Source of the DNA: Eimeria necatrix
Taxonomy: Eukaryota > Apicomplexa > Conoidasida > Eucoccidiorida > Eimeriidae
DNA length: 64,000 bases
Reading direction: 5' to 3'
NCBI RefSeq assembly: GCF_000499385.1
Contig: NW_013651754.1
Coordinates: 1-64,000 of the forward strand
The position numbers and the translations under genes are program-made. Below are positions 12,538 through 23,690 of the stretch, one piece after another. The notes under the pieces are model-generated. The model was given only the letters and a program-made list of their open reading frames with translations, had not been told where the DNA came from and did not search any database. Within the stretch, counting starts at the first letter, position 1. Each line of letters opens with the position of its first letter.

Positions 12538-14659
12538 ATGGAATATGATGAGCAGGTCTCAGCAAGGTTGGACATGAGCCTGGACGAGATCATTGGTCAA
12601 GAACAGCAAGATGGTTCGGGCCAGATGAAAAAGCGCAAAGCCAAGAGCGGATTTACAGGTGTCACCCGGCATACACTCGTTAAATCCTGTTGCCTCGCGT
12701 GCACATTCTTCGCTGGCCCTCACACACGGCGCGCTACTTAGTATTTGGCTTTGCTGTTTTCACAGGTTCTACTGCTGTCCCGCCTCCTACAACGCTTCCT
12801 TCACCGTATCGACCCCCACCAGCTTTACAGAGTGAATATGTAGGCAGACCTGCTGCGCCTTATACCCCCGCCCCTGGGGGCATCGGCAGTTTTTCTTCTA
12901 GGCCTGGACCCCCTGCAAGGCCGCTGCCAGCGCTGATGGGGCCCGCAGCCGGCAGGCTGCCTGCAGCTCCCCCTTTTGCTATGGGTCCTCGACCTCCTTT
13001 TCCTGTACCTCTTGGCCATCCCAGGATGGATGCGAGATGGCCGAGGCCGCGGCATCCAGGCGGGGGGTTTTTGGTGCCTCCAAACGGTGTACAGCCTCCA
13101 CCTCCCCCCGTTGGGGATCCTTCTGGCGGACGTACGGTGTTTTCATTCTTTTTAGAAGTGAAATTTGTATGAAGATATGCTGTTCCAGGCTCCGTGGCGC
13201 CAAGGAGCTGTATGCTGTTGTTAGTGGCAGTCTCACGATGCGAAGTGCATTGCGTGCTTATTGCATGCAGCAGTAAGGTTGTTGTGAATTTGCGGCTCAG
13301 CTCCACGAGCTTTCCCCTTGCCTCCTCGGCCGAGTGGCACGGGCGAGCTCGAGTACACTCAGATGCGGCCGGTGGTTGGACCTTACGTAGACTCGCGCGC
13401 ATCGGGTACAACTTTTGGTCTGTCGCCATGGCGCCTTTTGTTTGCGATGAAGCCTAAGCTTCAGTTTTGCATGTAGTTCTGTTTAGAGTGCGCTCTGCAG
13501 AAACTCACGAGCGTCCGTGTGTCAACGTATCACTGAGCTGTGTAGTGATTATCACAGGTCCGTCAAGGCCTGTGTGGAGGCGCTCTCGGTACGCGGATGA
13601 AGTGGAGGGACAAAACGGGCACCACTCGCCGCACAACCCAATGGCGTACTCAGTAGGTCTTCCAGCCTACGGGCCTAGCCGTAGTCCGCACCTTCTGGAT
13701 GAGTCAAGCGGCCCTGTGCCAAAGCAGATGCCCTACGGATACGGTTCGAGGTGTCCGTCTACTGAGTACTATGGGTCAGCGTACCGGAGGGACCCGGCAT
13801 TGGAACGGGGCTATGCTAACTCTGCTTCTCCAGAGGAGCTGGTATCCCCCTCGGTTCGGCGTGGTCCCTCTGGTGATCCTGAAAGCGTTTGGAACACACA
13901 GCCAACTCCAGATCAATGCGTCAGCGCCCGAGGATTGAGGAATTTCCCGGCCCGAGACGCAGACCTTCCATCTGGGGCTCGCGCTGGTGCTTGTTTAGCA
14001 GAAGGAAGGGAATTCACAGTGATAGTTTCAAATGTATGTCGCAACTGATGTCCTCAGTGAACTAGCGAAACCAGATGAAGTCCCTGAAGGTCTCGATTAA
14101 TAGAGCTGCCGTTAGTGGCAGTTGCGTTCGCAGTCGCTCGGTTCTGTGATTCAGGTCCCCAAAGATCTCCCGGCAGTGGAAATCCAGGAAGCTTTCAGCT
14201 GTATGGGGACTGTCTTACGCACCGACATTATGCTCAATAGCAAGGTAGGCCTCCATCCTGGAGACGAAATGTGTGGGAGACGACCTGCCTTCTCTCCCAC
14301 ACATTTCCGGGTAAATGTTCCTGATTTTGACTTTCATGTACTGGTTTTCTCCTTTGAAAAATTAACGGCAATACGGCTTCACTACTGTTCGAAACTGCGA
14401 TTCCTACTGCAGGGAGAACACACTGGCCGGGTGTGTATTGCGTTTGCCTCTGCGGAAGCCGCGAAGACAGCAGTGGGTAGGGAAGGTAGTTGCCTCCCGT
14501 CACGTTAAATTGCATATCAGTTGCGATTGTTATTTCAAATAGGATCCCCAGGGTGGGCAATTGTCTATTGGTGACAACATTGAAAAACTGTTTGTGCTTG
14601 CAGCACAATTTGACAAGGGCGATCTTAATGGAAACACAATTAGGGTTTTCGCGGAATGA
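12538..14659 (+). CDS. Aly/REF-like mRNA export adaptor with RRM
   Basis: Model: join(12538..12658, 12766..13131, 13558..14033, 14155..14244, 14413..14476, 14604..14659), 390 residues, all junctions phase-checked. The N-terminus has a UAP56-binding-like motif (ARLDMSLDEIIGQ, residues 8-20), followed by a basic KKRKAK patch. Residues about 40-320 are Pro/Gly/Arg/Ser-rich and disordered. The C-terminus is an RRM with RNP2 TVIVSNV, a helix EIQEAFSCMGTVLRTDI, RNP1 GRVCIAFASAEAA and a final strand DLNGNTIRVF. The RRM is split over four exons. In Aly/REF and relatives the UAP56 motif couples splicing and TREX to export. The family fit is good for both the motif and the RRM, although Aly usually has its RRM centrally and a second UAP56 motif at the C-terminus, which is absent here unless the stop is read through (see 14657). 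Confidence 0.75.
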
Positions 14660-14941
14660 CTACGGAGTCGACTGGCCATCGGGATGCCGGAACTCTACGA
14701 AAGTACCCATTCAGAGCTCCCTTGTACTTCTGTTTCTGGCGCTACAGCAATCGCTGGTATGCGAAGTCGAGATAGGCCTTCTTTCGATGAATGTTTGTCC
14801 TCATCGACGAACAGTTCCTCTTCGGGGCGATGGAGTGGATCTGTGGCACTTTCAGATATTGGAAGGCCATTGTTCTCCAACGCCAAACCACGCTTCAAAG
14901 CAAACCGCAAAGAGCTGTGTTTTTCTTTACACATTGGCTAG
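14657..14941 (+). other. Possible stop-readthrough extension of the Aly-like gene
   Basis: The Aly-like stop is TGA followed directly by CTA. The same frame then stays open for 93 codons to a stop ending at 14941. The extension is Ser/Arg-rich (for example MRSRDRPSFDECLSSST). UGA-CUA is the known high-efficiency readthrough context in several eukaryotic mRNAs. A run this long would occur by chance roughly one time in a hundred in random sequence, so the evidence is suggestive only. No intron removing the stop was found. Confidence 0.35.
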
Positions 14942-15408
14942 ACTGATGTGCAAACTAGTTGTAATTATTCTCGCCTTCTTCATGAAAAAGGACAGAACCG
15001 GGCGATAGTAGAGCTAAAACGACGAATAGCCATTCCCCTAAGGGCTTGGGGTACCCTCCTCCATCTCCGGGAGTTGTCTCCGGTGGTGGCGTCCTTCAGT
15101 TGTTATGACACTTTTCACGTCTGCTGCTGGTTGCGACACTCTCGAACAGCTTACACCCTGAAAGTAAACACTTTGCCAAGATACTCTGTTCTTGAGCTCT
15201 AGCTCCGCGAAGCCGAGCGACGAAAAAAAGCGAAGGAAGTCACACCCATGCTGCCCTTCGACGACTCTAAACCACCTATGGACACAGCTTCCACATGCGT
15301 GCTTCCCCTATCCATCTGTCGAGTGGGCCACATACTCTTTGTTATGCTGGCATCTAGCCACGGCTGCTCTCACTTGAAAACCCAAGGCATTCTTTACATT
15401 CACCGCTT

Positions 15409-16620
15409 TTAAGGTGGTTGTGATGCCCCGGGGTGTCCTAATAAATTGAGAGGAAGTGCTAGTCAGGACCAACACGGCATTTCTCAGTGTTGCTCACCTT
15501 GTGGGTTCCCCACTGTTGCCGTTTCCGCTTTCTCTGACCTATCGGATGGCACACTGGGGCGCTGTTCCACGTGGTCGGCCATATCCCGAAGAGCTTCAAT
15601 AACTTCGTTTGCTACGAGCGGCGCTTGTTCCTTATTGGCGAACATTAGACGATCCCGCATATGCTGAATTTGCAGCTGCTGCATGGCAGTGTTAAAGTCT
15701 TCGTTGAGATGAAACGGTGCATTCCGCGCCTCCGAGGCATCAGACACCGGGGCATTGCCGGAGTCTCTTTGCAGCTGCTTCACAATTACCTGTACGAACT
15801 GCATATGAACGTTGGTGCTTCGAACTAGCGAATCAAAACAAGCCCGTGTTGTGGGGTCCATGCTACTTTCTGGTTTAAAGGAACTTTCTTGCAGATCCTT
15901 GTCAGACGGCCACAGGGTTTTAAATTCCTCTGCAATCCTCAGGAGCGACCGCTGGACTTCCACAAGCATACAGCACTGCATGAATTGTGCCATGAATGCG
16001 TAGTGAGTAGTAAGTCTCAGCATGTTATTACTTGGCTTCCCTCCAAGAGCTAGCCGAAGCTCTGGAGACGAAGTGGCGGACTTGCCCGTGGCTGGTAGAC
16101 CAAAGCTGTCATGGGTGGAAACAATGGGCGGGGCCGTCTTCATAAACGAAGCTAGCAACCGTCGTTGCTCACCAGTAATCTCATCAAGCATCTCGGCACC
16201 TCCCTCTGGACAATTTTCGTCGTCGGGCTGAAGGGGTGAGCTCTCTGATCTCTCGCCTATCGCAGAGTGCAACAGAGCACGGCATCCGTCTGTAAAATTT
16301 AGAGACTCCGCTTCTGGCAACCACCGGGATGCCTCGCTGGTAGGCGTCGACAGGCCAGTTTGTAGATGCCTTGTCGGTGAGGCCTCAGACGCATCTTCAG
16401 GTTCTGACGAGGCTCTTTGTGTCTTGACTGGTGCCTTTCGCGGTCTCCCGCGACTGCGTTTATTCACTTCCTTATCAACTCTCACACCGTGCGATACCCT
16501 TTTGCGTACGAATCCTGAAGTAGGCAGTGCGCTGCTGAAAATCTCGTCCGGGGGAGAATGCATGTCGTCTTCTGATTTGCATGCATCCACGGTTGATTGT
16601 TGATGCGTACGATGACTCAT
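15409..16620 (-). CDS. Unrecognised protein with one AT-hook
   Basis: Model: complement(join(15409..15437, 15498..16620)), 383 residues. The start at 16620 (MSHRTHQQ) is the best ATG; reading could extend upstream through an open but ATG-poor stretch. An AT-hook core (KRSRGRPRKAP) lies near residue 50, inside a basic region, which suggests minor-groove DNA binding. The second half is predicted mainly helical and hydrophilic (TTHYAFMAQFMQCCMLVEVQRSLLRIAEEF and QLQIQHMRDRLMFAN), possibly an oligomerisation domain. The terminal 60-nt intron and nine-residue exon are the least certain parts; without splicing the frame stops at 15484. It may be a chromatin-associated protein. No specific family was recognised. 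Confidence 0.6.
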
Positions 16621-16874
16621 TCCACGTGGGCTCACACTCCCTGGTTCATCATCCCTGAAGCGCAGCCAGCAGAAATCCACTCTTTCCCACAACATGCACA
16701 AACTCACTTCTTCCCATAATACGCACAAACCCACTGTTCTAGAGTCGTCATGCGTATGAGCTTCATGATTGAACGACTGTACAACCACGGCACTAGAAGG
16801 TATTCCCGCTGCGCCACATTACAACCACGTAGACTTCTACCGGCTAACTTCACGAATAAGCGCAACTAACTGGC

Positions 16875-18334
16875 CTACTCTCCAATGTCAAGGTCCTTGC
16901 TTGTCAGAGCATCGCACTTCTGTGTGAGCGCTGTGCATTTCAAAAGAAAGTCCCACGCTTCCGCGCCCATCAGGTGCGTGACTCTAAACAGTTCCTATAG
17001 AAGAAAGACAACCCAAAGCCAACTGACACTTTTACAGCGGCAATTCTCAGCTCCAAGCTTCTGATGCCAACAACCAAGGATACAGGTGCAATTTCCTGGC
17101 ACAAAAGCATACCTGGACTGTGGCAAGCGTAAACAAATCCCTTCTGTAAAGATTATGTTCCTGTAAGACGCGCTGCCACTTTTCCGGGTTGGACCAGAAA
17201 ACTCCTCGAAGCTTCCGCAGCAGAAGTCGGCGGCCATCGGCACCAACTGGCCATGCTTGCCCGTACGCCCATGAGTCATGCGAATACTGCTGGGGATTGC
17301 GCAGAAGCTCTAATGCAAAACTATTTCCGGAAACCTGAGTGTACGAGCACGAAGCACGCGGTTCAACACCTCAGGCTTTCAAAGTGGGAGCACAGTAAAA
17401 ACTTTGGAGGTAGAGCAAGAAAATGTGTGCTTACCTTGGAGAGATCCACGGACTTAGCCTCTTCTTCGAATGGCCCAAGCTCTTCCATTTGTTTGTATGC
17501 GAGATCGTACTTCGTACGCTTCCGGCGGTTACGACCCCCGATCCTGATGACCCCTGCAGGAGATACGCTCTTCACCATCTGCGGGCTTGCCGACTCTGGA
17601 GAAGCCGCAACACGTTGGTGAACTTGCCAGCTATGCTCGCCTTCACGTGCGGCATTTGCATGTTGCACTGATGCGGCAGCACTCGACTGTGACGTTGGTG
17701 TGCCCGTCCCAGAGGTTCTCGCCTCTGGAGCCGCTGGGGCAGAGTATGACACATTCCTGGGCTCGTTCCCAATAAGTGAAGAGCTATCGCGCAGGTGTAG
17801 TCTCCCGGTGGGTAACTGGAAATCGCCGGCAGTTATTTCTAATTTTGCGCGACTTTCTGACATTGGAACGCGATGGCGTTTAGCTCCAACGGACATGCAG
17901 TTCCGTTGAAATTTCCTTGGGCTCTGCATAATATTGTGGTTGCTCATCCCGGTATCCTGTAATGCGTCATTGAAAGCCGATTTATCGCTAGAATTCGGCA
18001 AGCCTATGTGTATACCTAGCAGTCCCACGTCGGCTTTGTCCACAGATGATGTAGCATCGTGATTCACACGGTGTACAGATGCCCTCTTTTCCCTTAGTTG
18101 CCCATTTCCTTCAATGGATTCAGGAACACAGGTGCCCTGTGTAGCTGCGTCAGCTGAAAAACCAGACAAGTTCCCGTCCAGCGCCGGGTTTGTCTTGGAT
18201 GGCGCCGGATCCAGGCAAGGGGCAGCGACGATGATTTGCGGAGCCGATGAGGCATCAGCATGGATCTCCGCTCTTATTTCTGAATTGCTTGATGCCAGCT
18301 TCGACTTTGCTTCGTCTTTAGATTGCTGCTGCAT
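16875..18334 (-). CDS. Unrecognised protein with a compact C-terminal domain
   Basis: Model: complement(join(16875..16994, 17113..17289, 17435..18334)), 398 residues, phase 0 at both introns. The start at 18334 is the first ATG of the frame (after a TTG at 18352). The first 300 residues are low-complexity Ser/Ala/Asn-rich text with a basic cluster (GGRNRRKRTKYD). The last about 98 residues look like a folded domain rich in Trp, Leu and Arg (SWAYGQAWPVGADGRR, FWSNPEKWQRVLQEHNLYRR, then LMGAEAWDFLLK). The acceptor of exon 2 could lie 3 bases further on. It sits in tandem with the AT-hook gene. A nuclear regulator is possible, but no family was recognised. Confidence 0.6.
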
Positions 18335-20781
18335 CTTCAGGACGACGTCCAAATGATGGACGCACCTTTCGGGGGGAGGGAGCTTTGCCCGTGGTGCTCA
18401 CAAAAGTCGAGATACAAGGGTATCGCGCCGATGTGTGCTGAATATGTCTATAGGTGTATGCCAAGATATGTCCGCAACATGTAATCACGGGCGGTGTACG
18501 GGAGCGGTCTTCGGTTGGTCACGAGCGATAGGGGACCTGGGATGAAGCTGGGCGATAAGGCGGAAAGGTTCCACTGCTTTTTAGCCAAAAATCACAGGGA
18601 GAGCTGTGAAGTTGTCAGAAAAGACCCGAAGCACGAAGTTGGCAAAGTTTTCCGTACAGCCTGCAACGTGCAGACGGAGATGACACACCCCTCTATAGCA
18701 TATCCATCAACTCGGGCTGTGGAGCTTGTCTCTAACTTGACTACATTGGCAGCACCCAGCTCCTGAAACTAGAAGATTTGTCTCATCGACCCCTATTCCA
18801 TATTTCAGCTCCACTGATGTTTGACATCCCAAGCGCCGTGCGGCGTTGGTGACGACCCAAGCACGTCTACTACGCTGACAGCTCCACAGCCAAAACAAGC
18901 GACAATGGAATATAAGTTCTACAAAATATAAGCCACATACTGCAAGTACGAACACTGTCAAGGCTGCGAATCGAAGGTTAGCGCTCGAGCTAGGAAGACG
19001 GTTGTGGAAGACGGCGGCGACAGCGCGTCAGCTGTCAACAATCAAAGACTGACCTGAAGTCTTGGAGAAGGTAGAAGAAGTATATTTCTGATGGCTTCTT
19101 CAGCATTGCCTCTCTGCAACACTATTGGTAGTTAGTCATATCATTTACTTGCTTCGAAAGCTCCCACCACGTAGCAGCTGTCGTTGAACCCATTCAGCAT
19201 GGCGCATGCTCGCTCGCCTACGCATACCGCAATGATTAGTTCGTACAGCTCGCTAAATCAGCAATATTGCTAAGTTTCCCAACCAGATATATGCTGCAAA
19301 ATTTCACAGGCGCGTATTTTCGCGGCCGAAGCGGGCCAGTGGGATAATTGGGGTTGGCTTGCGCTAACCAGTGGTGAAGCAGCATAATTTCATTGTCTGT
19401 AACCATATAGTGACATCGAAATTTCACTTTTGCCTCTATCTATTGGCTCCTTGTGCATATACTCAAGTCGAAAATGTCCAACATCACCATCTGCAAGGGG
19501 AATTAGCGCCGTATCTTACCCCTCACTCTGCGTTGAAGCTAGAAGTTTTGCGGGCTTACAGTGATTCTCTGTCATCAACAGAGCTAGCTGCAGCTATACG
19601 TTGCACGCTCATCGGTTGACTCACATTTCTGCAGATCTGGGAGAGAACAATGGGCCTAACGATACAGTGCAGCTTGAAGCCTGAACGTGGTCACCAATGT
19701 GTGAAAGTTCGGTGCATGGCTCCCTCTAGCCAGATCCCATTGTATCATCGTGTAACACGGAATTTGACGACAGCATAGTTGCAGTTGCTCAAGCCACTGT
19801 ACACACCACCGAGGAAGCTGCTGCCAACCGATGTGCATACTCAGATAGAGAGGCTTTCTCTTTACCCAAACGGAAGAGATGATTCAACGTAAATTAGTCT
19901 CCAGGTCGCATAAGGAGTGTTTGTGGAATGCGATTTCTTTTAGCTTGCAGGCGGTATAAGGAATCTTACGTAGCATGTCAGAAAGAGATGCTTTAGCAGA
20001 AAGGTTTGCAGTCCAGGGTGGCGAGGACACACACTGAGCGCGCATCAGCATCATCAAAGCTCACCTGGCTGACTTCATCTTTGACACAGCCGCCAGCTCC
20101 GTTCTTTCGAAATCCTGAATTTTCCTTTCCACTTAAGCATTCCAATTTTCTCCGCTTGAAGAGTCGCGCTATATTCATTGTGGAATAGGTTGGGAGTTGG
20201 TTCACGCTTCACCAGAGTCACGAGTCTGGCATTTCTGGCTTGTAGCCGTTTCTGCCATGCGCTTCTCCCTCGATAAGCTCTCTGATGTTCTCATGACCCA
20301 CTTGTCAAGGTGCAGGCCTATCCTCCAGCTGTCCGGTAATATTGCCTGGAACATCCTGGATAACAATTGGGTTGGCATGCCTTTTTCCGTAGGCAGGGGA
20401 CCTTGGCAGGCAAAAGAGCGCAGTGAAACAGCATTTTTGTTTGCTGGCGAGGCACTATGCAGAGATTGAAGAGGGAAGGAAATCATCCACGATTTCATCC
20501 GTCGCCACAACTGCAGTCCTAATGATGAAGGCGCCTTCTCAGCCGTGGTAGTGCTCCGCTGCTCTGGAACAGGTTCGTACCTCGGTTGGAGATGTGTTTT
20601 ATGTTTGTGTACAGCATATGTTGATGTCTACCGCGTCCCCATAGATGTGTCTTTTGCACTCACGTAACACGCTTGGGCGATCCCAGCTCACTTTCACATT
20701 AGCGGAGCTAGTGAGCACTTCCTCTGCTTCGAACGAGGCGGAAACTTTGTTATTGTAGTCCCAAGGCAGAAGGAGCCGTTA
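18335..20781. other. Gene-free stretch left of the retroelement relic
   Basis: About 2.4 kb with no supported gene. If the retroelement at 20782-23690 was ever complete, its gag, protease and 5' LTR would have lain here, but I could not recognise a zinc knuckle, an Asp-protease motif or LTR ends. Confidence 0.4.
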
Positions 20782-21750
20782 GTGATTCGGGGATTTTTGT
20801 GCTTTGCTCTGAGCGAGCATTGTACCCGGACCCTAATGGTGCAGTCACGTATTCGGCTACCAGTCTCACAAAACGATACAGATGATGAAGACTCACTTTG
20901 GGCGAAAGTCACTTCAAACACTACACAGTTTGGCTGGTGGTTACAGTCCGAAGAGGGCAAGAGGCTGCCCACGCAAATACGTGAGGCTCTTAAGGCGCAC
21001 AGGAGGGTATTCCCAGACAGACTACTCGCATTGATACCACAGTACCCCCATATGATACTAATATTGTCAGACATGCAACCTAGCAAAGCAGCCATATACC
21101 GCATGCCACCAGATCAACTCCATTCCCACGCAAAAAATAGCTAAACTTTCTGCCCACGGATGGACAAGCCAGACATATTCTCCCGACCAACATTGTTGAG
21201 GAACATGATGATGGCACTGAAGAATGAAGAATGTGTGTGGTACTCAATTGTCGAGGAAAATCAGTGGCAGCTTTTATAGCTGCCCTTGCTTTTCCTCTAT
21301 CACCCATCCAGATTATTTCAGAGATTCTTGGGGAAGCAAAAATAGAGGCTTTTCCAGGACCGATGGCGAGAGACAACTTTAATCAAATTCACGTGGCCAA
21401 AGAGAACCGGAGGAAGGCAGCCTTTCACGTAGTCCTATGACTATTCAAGTGCAAGGTCATGCATTCGCCTTTTAGGAGCTCCAGCTGCCTTTGAATCTCA
21501 CACCAGCCTTCACCTTCAACCTTTCTCGGTACAGGGTTTCGTGGTTTATCTGGACGACGTCGTTATCTTCAGGCCCTGCACTGCTGCCCATGCAGGCTTC
21601 TTGCGACAAATGCGTGACATCCTCCTCCAACATAAGTTGTAGCCGACGTTTCGTGAGTGCAAGCTTGCATGAAGCCTGCTCATGTACAAAATCTCCGCTC
21701 ATGGTTCCCAACACGCAGCATGCAAAGTTCAAGCTATGCTTGCTTGGTCA
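20782..21750 (+). pseudogene. Reverse transcriptase relic
   Basis: The start matches the region just before RT (LPTQIREALKAHRRVFPDRL, then QPSKAAIYRMPPDQL around 21080-21120, as in the Ty3/gypsy PYRMSP-type motif). After a frameshift the frame 21231-21440 carries NQIHVAKENRRKAAFHV, the RT motif near the first catalytic Asp. A further shift gives APAAFES and the active-site text VYLDDVVIF, with YLDD at 21547-21558. Next comes a region like the thumb (FLRQMRDILLQHKL). Stops and at least two frameshifts make it non-functional. Confidence 0.8.
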
Positions 21751-21959
21751 GAGGTGCTGACCATCATGGCATAAGAATGCCCATTGCTTGGTACTGTCAA
21801 CTGCTCATGTATGTTGATGGGTTTCGACTACGCCGGAGTAGCCCGACCCCTTTTCAGTCTGATATCAAAGACATACCCCTTCTATGCACCAACTAAACCT
21901 GCAACTGATTGATTATACTTCCCTGAAGGTCCCTAACAGTGTACTGACAATTTCCTTTA

Positions 21960-22330
21960 TGCGCTAGGAACGGTTGTGGAACAGGAACACCAACAACTGG
22001 ACTTCCTCAGACAGGTCATGACATCCGCTCAGCAGAAGTATTCGATATTTGACCAGGAACTTTTTGTATTGGTCACCGCCTTGACAAACGGACATACTTA
22101 CTACTTACCGCAAAGGTTACAGCACACGTTGACAACCAACCATTTAATCACGTGATGCAGCTATATATTTCGAAGCCAAATCGTCATCATACTGCTCGTT
22201 GAATAGACTTCCTTGCTCCTTTCCAACATCTCACCATCATATACTCACCAAGTGCACGCAATCCTGTGGTAGATGACTTTTCCCGTCCGCCGATTTTCAT
22301 CCTCCATCCGCACTCAGTGAACGTCTTGTG
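21960..22330 (+). pseudogene. RNase H relic of the same element
   Basis: Text SAQQKYSIFDQELFVLVTA (22023-22080) corresponds to the Ty3/gypsy RNase H block in which YS..E.E precedes LAvv.A. It is followed by LTTNHLIT (the TDHKSL-like position) and, after an internal stop, IIYSPSARNPVVDDFSRPP (about 22235-22300), matching the 'Y.PG..N.vADaLSR' junction. The order and spacing agree with a decayed pol. Confidence 0.75.
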
Positions 22331-23089
22331 GATGCAAGCACTTCTCCTCAAACGAACGTAGAGTTGGCACTCAGGCCAGAATGACCTTGAATGCATTACG
22401 ACGTGCCAACGCGCTCCACCATCTATCATGATCTAGCGGACGTACACACGAGAGCTTCTCGTCACCCAGTCCATGCCTTCCGATATCCACAGCACTCACG
22501 CATGGCACAACGCAAGACCATGACATGCACAGAATATTGCAGAGAATGAGCCCCCTCAAGGCGACGCTTAGCCCTTGCCGAACGTCCACTCCTTCATAAT
22601 ACAAAGACCACTTCACACGATGGACATCGAGAATTCCCTTTCGCTTAATACTTCGGTTCCAGCTTTCACGAGGTGCCCGGCCCAAGGCTCGCAGCTGCCG
22701 GGCATCATGACGAACCCATTTTATACGAGCCTCGCAACCGCTACCTCACTTCCGCTTTTGTAACGCTTTATATGCAACTTTAAATCGACGCCACTTGGAC
22801 GTTTTTTGTGCCACAGTTCCCGGAGATCCTTACAGCCGTTCTTTATACCTGTCATAAGGTGATCACTCGACAGCGCGTCATCAGTGGCAGAAAAATGGCA
22901 TCCTCGCTCTCTAACAACAATTTCACTGCCCTGGGATGCGCAACTAGACTACGGCATACGTAAAATTTTGTCTCTGTCGCCGTGCCATCAATTCTCTTAC
23001 ACACAAACCTGCCGACCTTCTTCAACTGTTACTCATTTCTTTCTGCGGCTGTAATCAGATCAGGCTTGATTTCTTACTGATCTACCTCT

Positions 23090-23560
23090 CAAAGGTTCGG
23101 GGTACGACTGTACTTTATTCATTGCTGACACTCTGAGCAAAATGTCGCACATCATCTCAACGAAGTAAACGGCGTCAACAGCTCACACCGTCGAACTGCA
23201 TGCAGACGGCTTCATCCGCTACCATGGCCTCGCTGTGGTCGCCACTTCCGGCCGTGACTCTCGTTCTCAGTTTGGTTCGTGGCAATAACTATGCAGCCAA
23301 TTTGATATTAAACGCGTCATGCCTTCGGCTTGCCACCCTCAGACTGATGAGCAAACAGAACCAGGCAGCACCATTCTGGAACAAGTGTTACTTACATATT
23401 CAGCCCAGCAAGCCAAGGTAAAGATCCCGCGCGCTAGGGATCTGACACTCTTCAACAGTGCTTACTTCCTCCAAGGTTACGATAAACCATAACTGCATTA
23501 CGGCTCCTGATCTTGATGTAATTGGTCATCCGGCCCTTCTAAGTTTTCCGATAATCAAGC
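23090..23560 (+). pseudogene. Integrase core relic of the same element
   Basis: The frame contains ADTLSKMSHI (the VDRLSKMAHF position), then GLAVVATSGRDSR (the SDRDSRF position, second catalytic Asp region, about 23225-23265), then CHPQTDEQTEPGS (about 23331-23370; HPQTDGQTER position with the third acidic region nearby), and FNSAYFLQGYDKP. Internal stops occur. The catalytic triad is not intact. Confidence 0.75.
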
Positions 23561-23690
23561 TCTTTGGACAGCTTTGTGGGCGTGCGCTAAGTCACATCTT
23601 TCTCGGCAAGCGGTAAAAAAAGGCACACGCTGTTTCCGTACGTCGTGCAGTCTAAGACAGTGACAGTGAAACGGTATCGCTCAGCAGCAG

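Larger units (their letters stand above)
20782..23690 (+). mobile_element. Decayed Ty3/gypsy retrotransposon pol region
   Basis: Reverse transcriptase, RNase H and integrase remnants occur in the canonical Ty3/gypsy order on the plus strand, interrupted by many stops and frameshifts. The pieces are described separately. No long terminal repeats were identified by eye, so the true ends are unknown; the limits given enclose the recognisable pol sequence. Ty3/gypsy-type (chromovirus-like) elements are known in Eimeria genomes, which agrees with the host inferred here. Confidence 0.8.
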
